This document shows positions 37,533-49,800 of a stretch of 64,000 nucleotides of DNA, piece after piece (position 1 is the stretch's first letter; each line of letters starts with the position of its first letter). The translations under genes were made by a program, and so were the position numbers. The notes under the pieces are model-generated. The model was not told the origin of the DNA. It ran no database searches and was given only the letters and a program-made list of their open reading frames with translations. This DNA comes from Distichodus sexfasciatus (lineage: Eukaryota > Chordata > Actinopteri > Characiformes > Distichodontidae), in NCBI GenBank assembly GCA_032718565.1, contig JAVGVS010000013.1:2737249-2801248 (forward strand), read 5' to 3'.

Positions 37533-37893
37533 GACTTCTTTTCTCCCCTCACAGCTCCTGAACAGCCAAATCTTTGACAAAGCCCCTCAGCATTCGAACT
37601 TGGGGCCCTACTTTGAGGACGGCCAGAGGCGGATCGATTACGTCCTCACCTACCCCGTAGAGAAGCCGGCCGGCACTCGCCGCAGCTCCTCCAGAACCTT
37701 CGTCCAGAGCCTTAGAAACAGCCTGAACCGCAGTTTCAGACGCGACCAGGCAGAGCCGGCTTCCCGAGAGGACCCTGAGATTGCCGCCCAGGAGCAGAGG
37801 CTGGACTACCATGAGGACGACATGCGCACTCGCAGAGAGGAGTTCGAGCACAACCTTATGGACATGGGCCTGGAGCTGGAGAAGGACGAAGGG
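31630..37893 (+). CDS. ano1: ano1 exons 1-3: cytosolic N-terminus
   Basis: Residues 1-190. Exon 1 gives MEAEGDANTVRSS..., exon 2 an acidic stretch with EKYESVPEEE and a DDDD run before its donor, and exon 3 begins LLNSQIFDK. Exon 3 carries FEDGQRRIDYVLTY, equivalent to the conserved YFRDGRRKVDYILVY of ANO1. It then has a basic, serine/arginine-rich linker (about 118-142) in place of mammalian segment b, and the LDYHEDDMRTRREEFEHNL block. Exon 3's acceptor lies just after a long CT repeat. Confidence 0.85.
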
Positions 37894-40800
37894 GTGAGGC
37901 TTCATGTTACACTTCTGTCTGAGGTTTTGCATCTTCGTGTACAACTTCATATAGCAACCTTTATTGTTTATTGTCCAGCCATACACAAGGTACGCAGAGA
38001 GCTGAAATAGTGTTCTATGGAGCAAAAATGTAATGACATAAGGAGCAGAGGAGACATGACAATGCCAAAAAAGTACAAGCCAGTCCTACAGACAGCGCAA
38101 AATTGTAGTGCGAGACAGCTTCAAAATATGGAAATACAATTTGCAGTAGAAAAACAAGTGAATGTGTTATAAAGCAGTATAAAAGACAAAGGTTAAAGTG
38201 GCAGTGCAGTGTGATGAGGTAAATATGTAGCAGCCATGTAAGACTGTGTTGGAAGAGTATAGAAACAGAATAAACTGTATAAAGCAGAATAAAAGAATTG
38301 TTAAAATACTCAGCGTAATGAACGAGATTGGTGTAGAGAAGATAATTAATTTTTAAATTATGTACGTATAAATGTATAATTCACTTTTGAATGAACAAAT
38401 CATTTCACATTTTATTGCGTTAAAACCCTTCAAGCATTGTCAGTGCCACATATGTAACAAAATCTTCTCTTTCAGCATTCAACAAGGCATTTTCCTTAAA
38501 AGTCTAGTGATGTGCAGACCATGATTTGACTGTGTAGCCTTGACCTTTCTGTCCAATTTCTATCCATTTCAAACTAAATTAACTCAATATGGAAAAGGTC
38601 AACTGACTGCGGGCCATGTCAATACTTTCATCTTTCTTTCTTCTTTCTTATTCCTCAAAGTTCTAACAAAAGTTTAAAACTTCTGACTGGTAGTTTATGT
38701 AAACCTCAAATCCAACTTTTATTTATTTGATCATTATTAGTGGATATTTTCGTCTTTATTGAAATATAAATTCTTCTTAATCTTCTTTTGCCAGTCTTTT
38801 TTTTTTTTTGAACACTTTCATATTTTTCTCTTCACCTTTAACTTCATCTCCTACGTAAGGTTAAGGTAGAGAGTCACTGATGCATTCGTGGCATTTCACG
38901 CAAACACATAATATGTTAACTGTAGTCCACCATGTTGTGCTAGAGGCCATGCTTATCCAGATGGGCTTTTTCCAACTTTTAAAGCAGATTAAGTAATGTC
39001 TTTTGTCTGGAATACATTATTTGCTTACTAATGGTTCTAAAGTTATTACCTTGTCCTCTTTTAGTCACCTTTTAAATTAATTCAGATTTAAGTGTTCCAC
39101 TTATTACTGCCGGCCCTTGACTCAGTGTGTCACTTTCACGGCTCTTTTCCACCATTTGTTTTATGCTGCATAAAGTCAGTGCAATTTCAAAACACCAGTA
39201 GTTTTGTGTTGATCACGTATGTTGCTGAGTATCTGAGTATCTCAACATAGTTGTTAAACTCCAACATAAAGAATGTAACAGTAATCATTAGAGGTGTGAA
39301 CCTTCACTGGTCTCACGATTCGATTCGGTTACTATTATCAGGTCAACGATTCGATTCGATTCGATTCGATATCTTGATGCGTTCCATCAATTTTTCTACA
39401 TTACTTCACATTGCACGCAGATTGGCCATGAATCACACATCGGGCCATAGTTACTGCCGGAATGTTCCTTTTTAACTAGAATTAACTAGAATCAATGTCA
39501 TTATGATATAATCAAGGGGTTTTCAACTGGTTCTGTCCCAGGGACCACCACTCAGACTCAGACTCAGGTTGTCCACTGTGTGTGTAAAAAATATCTATTA
39601 TTTTTTAGATATTTGCATCAATTTCAATATTCAAAAAGATGCCCAAATCATCTGGAAATGTTTTGAAAAATGAATCAAATGACATTTCAGTGATTTCATT
39701 AGTAAAACATGGATTGCACGTCACGAACCACCTGCAAAGCCACCGCGGACCACTTGGGAACAGCGGATGGCCGGTAGAAAACTTCCGTTATAATCGATTA
39801 TGGTCTGAATTGTCCACATCTGCATCGCGATGCATTAATTATGTGATTAATTTCTACACTACTAATAACCATACCCTGTTTTGAAAAGATATAGAAGAAA
39901 AAAAACTCCAATATTAGATCTCAGGGTCAATATTCTTTTCTTGTATGAGACATATAAACGCACATTAGAATTCTTTATACACTTCTTTCATTTTCTGCAG
40001 CAGTAATACTCTGTTCCTGTGATGAACACACTGCAATTTGAGTCTCTTCCTCAATTTACAGAGCTCATAAAAAGGGGAAATACATTTAGTAAATGGTCCG
40101 CACCTGTGCATCGTAACAATTTGTGCATCCAGTCTCTTGTGTGTGTTGGCTGTCAGTAAATGACATTTGCAACTGGTGATCAAGTGGCTTCTCCACCTTA
40201 ATTACATTCATGAGCGGCTCTGTCACTGTTTACCTTTGTATTATATTTATTTTGGGTAATTGTTCACATATCATGACTTAAGAATATTACATTTCTGTCA
40301 GTTGGACTAAATGTGGCTCAGACTCAAGATTGTAATACTTTTCAAGTTGATAAAATATATTTTTCATTAAGCAAAGACTTGACCTTTTAATTTTGAGGTC
40401 ACCATAGAGGGTCCTCGCAGTCAGGCGTTTTTCATGAATGAGCAGGGGCTCACCTAATAAAACAAAAGCCAGAAGTAGGTTTTTTCGGCGTGTGCTGTAG
40501 ATCACAGAATGCGGTGGTTGAGTTTGTACAGACAGGGTCAGACCCCGCGTGTGGGCAGGGAGTTTATAACAAGAGTGGGACACGAAGCACAACTTACATA
40601 ACACACTCTCCAGCTGTAGAGAACTAAAGGAATCCCCCTTTTCCCTCATAAACCACTGAAATGCTGCTGATAGATTGCTGGGACTAAAGCCGATTTCTTG
40701 CAGATGCTTCTCGAGTTTTCAAGAGATTCGAGACTCTTTAGTGAAAGTGAGTGATTATTTGTCATTGTGAACAAACCACAGCACAGCACAGCACACAGAA

Positions 40801-43800
40801 ATGTGACCTCTGCATTTGACCCATCCGTGAAGGAGCAGTGGGCAGCACCCACAGAGCAGTGCTTGGGAACGGTACCTTGCTCATGAGTACCTCAGAGGTA
40901 ATTTTACCGGTCTGAAATTCGAACCGGCAATTCTGATTACGCCATTACGCCACCAACTGCCCCTTTATTTGTCACATACATAGTTCTACAAGTATCAAAT
41001 GTATCACATGGACAATCATCAATAGTTTTTGACCTCACACTTCATGCAAGAGTTAATTATTGGTCATCAGACGAAAAATCTTTATTTGATGTTTTCATAT
41101 CATGATTTGTTCAACTTGTTCAACCGCTGTACCACATTTGTACTTCCAGGCTAAAATCCCCGAAGTGGGCTTCTTGAAAATCCACGCTCCCTGGCATGTG
41201 CTGTGTCGTGAAGCAGAGTTTATGAAGCTCAAGATGCCCACTAAAAAGGTGCAAAACAAGTTGCTTTGAAACACTTTGAGCGCTGAGCGATGCTTTTTAC
41301 AGCCGACCTGTTCTCTCTGATAATTTACAGAAATACGAGGTCAGTCCCGGAAGCAGTATCGTTGAGAAAATCAACATATTCATCCACAAAGTGACGGCCC
41401 CTTTGTATCCCAAAGACGACGAGGATCGCATACAGACCGAAAAGCACCTCTCCTACCCGTTTTCCAGAGAAAAACAGCATCTGTGAGTAAATCACCTAAA
41501 TAGGGGGGAAAGGGATTGAATAATCAATGCAGTGAAAAACTGCAGGCTGGCTAGAATAGAGAAAGAAGTCGAACAATGGTAGCCGGGGGAGAGGATTTCA
41601 AATGAGAATTATTCTCCCAGAGTCTCTTGGTAGGTGATGTGATGGATAACAACATGGTCTCACATTTCCAATTTTGCAATACTTTGCATGAAAGAAAATT
41701 TCTCTTAAAATGCCTCATGTCTGCTCTATAGGCTATTTTTGTTGTGTGATTTACAATAAGCATCATCAGTTTTCCAGTCTGTCATGTGTTGGAAAGCTGG
41801 CTGTGTTAGACTTAAACCTAAGTACGTAAGTTCACAGTAGAGGTGTGAACCTTCACTGGTCTCACGATTCAATTCGATTACGATTACGATTATTAGGTCA
41901 ACGAGTTCGAGTTGATACGATATCTTGATGCATCACGATGCAGACTGGGTATGGATTGCAGATCGTGCAGCCATAGTTGCTAGCGGCATGTTATTTTTAA
42001 CTAGATTTTTCATCCTGTAGCCAGAAAATCACCAAGCAATGTCATTATGATATAATTCAGGGGTTTTCAGCTGCTTCTATCCCAGGGACCACCACTCAGA
42101 CTAAGTAGAGTGTGGGTAGGAGTATTTTTTTGTATTACTTTTTATATATTTGCATCAAATTCATTATTCATAAAGATGCCCAAATCATCTGAAAATGTTT
42201 TGAAAAATGAAAAAAATGAATTATTAAAAAAAAGAAATTTCAGTAGTGAAAGCAGATGGCCGGTTGAAAACCTTTGTTACAATTGATTATGGTCTGCCTC
42301 AGCATCGATGCAGAATCGTCCACGTCTACATCACAATGCATCGAATATTAATTATTGTTATTAATTTTAACACCTCTAGTTCACAGTGAGCATGAGTAGG
42401 TTTAAAAACCATCAAAATTTAGACTAGATGGGAGTTTGACATTTTATGGAATAGTGATACACACAATGTTGACTCTAAACTCTAAATTGTATTTCTTTTA
42501 ACAGGTTTGATCTCTCAGACAGGGATTCCTTCTTCAACAGCAAAATCCGCAGTTCGATCGTGAGTAATGTTTCCACATTACTATTCTCTGCCTTTGGAGA
42601 GTCAGTGTGTGACGTGCAGGCTTTAATATAACTGATTTCTCATTAGCGCTTTATGAGGGATGTCATTGGCAATTGTATGGCAAGCAGTCACACAACATTG
42701 CATAAAAATAGTAGCATGAGACAGCCATGATGTCAGTGGGCTACATTTCAGTTTGAGATCTGTCTGAGCCATTCGTGGCAGCTCAGAAATCAAAATGCAA
42801 ATACAGTTCTCCTTTAGTTTGCCTAATACGGTGCTGCACAATGCAAACCAACAAAATAAAACAAAGCAAAACAGATTAAACAATAAGACAACACCAAGCG
42901 AACAATTACAATTACAAAACTCATCGCCTGAGTAAAAAAATAGGTTTTTAACCTTTTTAAAGACTGGGATAAATGTAGAGAATCTGATACTACCCAGCCC
43001 TGTCACCCTTTGATTTCAGAAAGGTTCGGGTGACAGCAAAATAGATCTCACTGGATGACCTGGGGGGTCTGGAAGTAGACTGTAACTGGAGAAGTTCAAC
43101 AACATACGAAGCAGCCTTTAAAGGTTCCATATTATGAAAAGTTCACTTTTTGTCTGATAAAAAATGGTCAGTTGTGTTAGTATTAATTTACGTCAGAAAT
43201 CGTGTGCTTAAACGAGCCATTTAGATGTCTCCCCTACTTCTTTGTCACATTTGGGGACATTTGAAGAACTCTACCCTCTTATCTGAGAAGCTCAACGCAC
43301 CAGGTAGAACTACTAGCGCTTCCTGAACCGCCATGTTTTCTCGCAAAAGCCAGCATAGGAATCGCAATGAAGAAGTCTACCGGCAGAGTGTTGTGTTGAA
43401 CATGTATGGCTGTATGGTCTGTTAGCAGCAACCATGTGGATAAACCTATTTTAACTTGAAAAAATCTGTAATATGGGACCTTTAAGAACAAAAAAAAATT
43501 CTTAAACTTAGTCCTAAAATCATTTGAGAGCCATGGAAGAGGTCTGAAGAGATGTTTTTATGTGACACTTTCAGTCAGCTGTCTTTATTTGCACATAATT
43601 ATCCAGCTGATGTAGGACATTGTGCCCAACATTTCTTGGAATTCTCTTTTGTAAAACCGTTCTCCCTTTTTAGGTGTTTGAGATCATAAAGCGAACAAAG
43701 TGCACAAAGTCCAAGTTTATGATGAGTAAGTAATGTCTAATCTTGATATCAAATTTATCTTATTATCTAGTTGTTTCACTAGCAAACTGTGCTTAGAGAC

Positions 43801-46800
43801 TGCCCACAATCACTGTTGTGGTTAGGAAGTTGGCCGCATGATCAGCAGGTTGCTGCTGTGGTACCCAGACTTGATACCACTGAGGTACTCATGAGCAAGG
43901 TACCTTCTCCAAGCACTGCTCCCTGGGCGCTGACCACTGCACCTTCATGGATGAGTCTAAAGCAGAGGTCACATTTGGTTGTGGTGCACTGTGTGCCGTG
44001 CTGTTTTCACAATGACAAGTAATCACTCGCTTTAATTAGACAGTGATGTACCGTACTATTTTCTTCTGTGAGCTTAGACAGAAGTGGAAATTCTGTGTGT
44101 ATAGTTGTGTGCTCGCCGATGTGTCCTGATGTTGCTGAAATGTCACGTCCGTAGGCATCAGCAGCCTACTTGGCAGTGGAGTTTACACATCAGCCTACCC
44201 ACTGCATGACGTAAGTAATGTCAAAAAATATTAATGCTTTATTTGAGATTTTATATATGTCTGTGTGTTTGTATATAACATGCCCTTGTGATCTTCCTGT
44301 GGCAGGGAGACACTGAAGGTCTTAATGTGGAACCAAACGACCGAAAGGTAGGAGGCACTAACCTTGTTACTGCCATATATTTCTGTACCTGTGGAGCTTT
44401 ACGTTTCATTCATTTTAAATGCTGTTGGTAACAATGGAGAGTTTGTGCCGCTGAAAAGCCATACGACACCATGCTGTTATTTGAAAGATATTAACATGGT
44501 ACTGAACTTCCTTCTCGGGAAATATCATGAATCCCTAGTTATTTGTTCTAACAATGTCCAGTTTCATATTGCACACTCTTCTTCTGATAAAAACCCACAT
44601 TATTCAAATGGCCCGAGTCAATATTTAGAGAAATGATCAATTCTTTGGTGCCTGGAGTGTGGAGGTGGGAATAAACTTAACCGCTGCATTATCTGCAGCT
44701 TTTTATTATGTGTAAACTGTGGGCTTGAGCACATATGGTTTGGATGCATCCTAATGTGATATTCAAAAGATTCTCAGGGCGAAGTGTTAGATATTTAATA
44801 CAGTGTTTGTGTTTGTCCTGTCAGGATGTTGGAGCACATTCAAGAACACAGAAATGAAACACTACTCAGGTTTTTTGTGTGTGCAGGTAGCACATATTTG
44901 TGCCAGTTGTTTTTGGCCTGGGTGCTGGATTAAAAACCCTGCAGCAATTGGCCAATTGAACGTACCACAAGGCAACAGGAGCGAAAATTAGCTCAAGTAA
45001 AGCCCGAGGCCAAGCCCTGGGCAGCCCTCAGTGGCACCGGACGAGGAATAATTATCGGTGAGTGAGTGTCACCAAGGCAACCGGATAATTTCCCACTCCA
45101 CCATCTGCGAGTGGCGTTTCGGCAGCTTTGTTGGCGAGCCTCCACTAATATCTCAGAATAAAAAAAAAAAATCATCCTTGGGGATTGAACAAGCGAGGGG
45201 CTGTAAATCACAGAAAAGTGATTTTCGGTAAACAGGCTTGGTGGAACCGAGACTTTGTGCCATGTGGTTGGGGCACAGTCCTGACAGATGTGGAATAAGA
45301 TTAATGATGCTCTCAACAAGACTATCGACTTATCGTTCTGATCTTCTATTAGTTTGCCTCGCCGCCTCGTGCCAGGGAAACAGATGTATGTACTCCATGA
45401 CTTTCCTCAAAGTGATCTCACCTAAATTGGCCCAAGAAGTCTTAGCCGACACATGGTCTCATTCGTTTTCTGTCCGAAGCCTAGCGCGTGGGGGCCCATT
45501 ACGGGCTCACTTCGTCCTGAAAGCCTTTTTTTTTTTTTTTGCTGTTGTTTTGAATCCATCACCGTTAATTTAGTTGCGCCTCCTTTTCACGGTCCCCGTT
45601 ATGTGGGGGAGTTCAATCTCCGCCGTTCTGCTGACGGATGGCTTAATTGCACTCGTTTCGTGATGTATGTCAGTTGAATTCCATTACTTTTTTTGCCGCA
45701 GCTCTTGTGTGAGGAGTGGGCGAGCTACAGCATCTTCTACAAGTACCAGCCCATAGGACTGATCAGGTAGGAACTTGGTGACCGATGATCACTGCTTCAG
45801 ACGCAATCCTTTATCCCATGTAATCAAATCAGGGACGTCACTAGGATTGAAAGATGGCTAAAGCCCCCCTAAAATAGACCTAACGACGTCCATGAATCGA
45901 ATGTTCTTTACATTTACATTTATATTTACGACAATAATTACAGTACCTGGTGGAACCTGGGATCTAATGGAGTGGTGGTGGCCTAGTGGTAGCACTACCA
46001 TCACTAGGTCCCTGAGCAAGACCCTAACTTGTTCCAGGGAAACTGTCAATGTAATTTAAAAAATAAAAGTCTTCTTCTGGTAAAGAGATACTAATTTGAT
46101 GTCAGTCGCTATCACGTCTGTTACGATTTCAGTTTGATTTTGATTGAAACAATATCATATCGGTGTTGTTGGGTGGAAACCTTGTAAGTCCATTTTTAGT
46201 CTTTTTTTTTGTCATAAAACAATTCTGTTGGTCAGTATTCACGTTTGCCTGACAGTTCTAGAAATAAAACTGTTGAAAACGGCTTGAGACTACACCTCTC
46301 AATTCCATTGGATGCCCCTTATCATCCAGAGAAGCCGTGCAGAAGCTGAGACGACAATATGCTTATGTTACACAATCACTTCCATTCATATCAAATCGCA
46401 AAAAAGAACTACATATCATTGGACATTTTTGTTCCTCAGCTCAAGCATACATTGAAATGAAAAAACATATGATGTGATATGATATGACCCCTAGCTGAAA
46501 CTAAGACGTCTCACCATAAACTGTGATTATCATAGCTAACATTTACCAGTATGTGTTATTCTGTCTCTGTCTATATGCTCCTCTTAAAGAAAGTACTTTG
46601 GAGAGAAAATAGGCCTGTACTTTGCCTGGCTGGGAGTGTACACTCAGATGCTGATCCCAGCCGCCATCGTGGGCGTCATTGTGTTCCTGTACGGCTGTGC
46701 CACCGTGGACGACAACATCCCCAGGTCAGCCTCGTCCTCCAGCTCGACCCACTTCACCCAAGACACGAAATGCAACACAGCAATGCCAAGGGGTGACGTT

Positions 46801-49800
46801 AGACGAGCTGCCATGACTCCTGCTTTGTCAGACTTGGCGCTTAATAATAAACGCCTCCTTGATATGGCGTGGCCTAGCCGTTTTATAAAAACACGAGATT
46901 TCCACGGTGTGGAAAGCACTCAACCTGCGTTCCATTGTTCATAAAAATGTTTTTAAAAAAAAGGACCCAGTGAAAACTTACCCTAGGAACAGGGTGGTAA
47001 GGCTTGCGCTACTGCATAGCTGAGCATTCATGCGTGTCTCTTTGAACATACAGGCGTTAATGACACACGTCCAAGATATGAGTCTCACGTCGATCAGAGC
47101 CCAGATTTCTAGGTAACTCTTCATTGCAGAACTTCTGCAAGTATCTTAAGGCTTATTTCGGCGGCAATTCAGTAGAGCTTAAATTAGGTCAAGCCTAGAA
47201 CTTGAGACGAAATTACGTCTGTGAACCTACAGGTAGAACACCTCGGAGTCTCCGTTCCCATGTTCCTTATGGCCTTGGAAACACGTGGTAATTGGATAGA
47301 CAAAGGTTGCTATGAAATTGTAAGGTTGTCTGCAGTCCTAATGGACTCTAATGTAGTATATAATGGTGGATCTCAGCCTGTGCATTAAATTTGCAGCACT
47401 TAGCCTCAAAGGCAAACGTATGATACAGAACGGTACAATACAGCGTGAAGAAATGCGCCTGGCATTCAAAGGCAGACACGACAAACCCCCGTTCTCACGT
47501 CTTTCTAAAGGTTTCACCGTTCCGTTAAGTGGTTCCCTCACTGCCACGTCATAGTATGACTTTGCGAAAAACATAAGAAGCTCCCTAAGAAGAAAGTAAG
47601 GATCGGTGACAATAGATGTTGCACTGCTCACGCCTCAAACATTTTGTAGCACAAAATAAAAACCCAAACAGAATTGCCATAATGGCTGTTAATCTGTGAT
47701 CTGTGACCAATTGTGTGCTTTTCTTTTTCATCGTAGGCTGCTCTTACACTTCCTCATAGTGTAGCAAGAAATACCTCCTAGTGACAGTAATTATTGGCTG
47801 CCTTTTTAAGGACAGAACGTAATAAGTCGGAATGTTCCCATGATAATTTTAGTCAAAGTAACATGTAGTACAACATAAAAGGAAAGCAAAAGTCTTCTCT
47901 TCAAATTAATGTCTTATGGTGCATTTTATTTGCCTTTGGATCTGAGATTCAGTTGATGAGATTATGTCACATCTGCTAAAAAAACAGTGAAAAATGAGTT
48001 GGATGTGTTCCATTTGCCACAGGAGAGTTGAACTCAGATAGAAGAGGCTAGGCTTTATTAACGCCAACACATCTACACTTTTTATCTGAATTATCCATCT
48101 CAAGTTGCTGATCCTGTTCACCTTTCTGTTCAGCTAACTAGGCTAGTCATCGACCAGCCAATTTAGCATCGCCACTTAATAAACAACTCATAACCCGGTA
48201 TTACATGTATAACATGACTGTAGCAACACGTCTATCGACTACAACAACACTGTGTTATGTACACAGCTGACCAGGTTAAACACAAACAACACTAAAGGGC
48301 TAAAAAAAAGTTTAAAAAATCACAGCATTTACACTGAGCAGCCATCTTGGATTTTTACGTGAGGTAAACTCTCGCCGTGCTGTCTACGCCCCAGTTCCGG
48401 AGTGGGGTGTGTGTGGGCAGCAGCGGCTCATTTGCATTTAGGAATACTAATGAGAAACAGCCTGTTCTGAAAGGGACTGAAATTGAGGGGTTAAAAAGGA
48501 GGCGAAAATGCCTAATCTGAGAGGTATTTTCTGCAAACTACTTCAGAGACATGTTTAGTGGAGCTCATAGATCTATTTAACTTGTTGAAAAAATTTATAA
48601 TATGGGACCTTTAAGACATTGAAATATTATATTATACAACTCTAGAAAGAAAAACTAAAGTTTACCAAACCTCAGTAAGAGTTTTTCCGCTACTTGTAAA
48701 TTCTATTCTTGCCTGGTTGGTTAATGTCAGAATCTTCATGAAAACTGTGTAAGTGGTATAAATTTCTACTTAAGAATGGTTGCTAAAGGGGTCTAATGAT
48801 ACGCATGAATGGGCAAAGTGTTTTTAAGGAGGCTCAGTATATTCCAATTCATAAGGAACCTCAGGTTATTTGATATTTTGTAAAAACTTCACACTCCACT
48901 TAATTTGAGAGCACTTGATGTGTTCGTCCTTCACCAGTGAAGCATTTCTTTTTCAACAATGAGTAATTAGCCTTACAAATGCTATGCAAGGATAAAATTT
49001 TTGTGTAGAAAGAGTTCATGCATTTCAACAAATTCACTGTAGCACCAGAAGGTCTTAAATGCTCGTAAAAGCTGTATCTCATTGGAAAGTGCTAGCATGG
49101 TGCTAATCTCCTGTCTTGCATCTCTAATGCCCAGTATGGAGATCTGTGATGAGAGGAACAACATCACCATGTGTCCGCTGTGTGACAAGGCCTGTAGCTA
49201 CTGGAGGCTACGGGAAGCCTGCGGCACTGCCAGGGCCAGCCACCTGTTCGACAACACAGCCACCGTCTTCTTCTCCATCTTTATGGCGCTGTGGGGTAAG
49301 CAGCTATCTGACCTGCCCTTTCCTGCTCTGTGAGGTATTAATTTGTAATATCTGTAATGGTTGTTTGGCGTTTTTAGCTAGTCAGCAGTTTGCTGCTCTG
49401 GAACCCTGCAGGCTTTTTTAATAACCAAACCAGCCTGGTACACCAGTATAAACTGCATCTTGAACCTGTGAACCTTAAAAAGAATGCCGGCGTAGGCTGT
49501 TTGTCCCTTTTTGTCAGGAAAAAAGGTTATCCTCGTGTCACTCTTACTTTTTCCAGAACATCTCCATTCTTTCTCTCGTTCTTTCCTTCTTGCCCTCTCT
49601 CGGTTTCACCAGCTTCCCTGGCATACCTAATCCCCCCTCAATTTCAAATCCAAGGCTTATCCCCTGCTCCTTTGAGCTTCTTAGAAAAACAGAGGTTCTG
49701 CTGCAGCCTGAACCACTTTTTTTTCCCCCTTCACACTTTTCACGTCGGACTTTAAAATGCAAACAACAGAAGTCAGGTTTTGCCCTTGGTTTCAGCTCAT

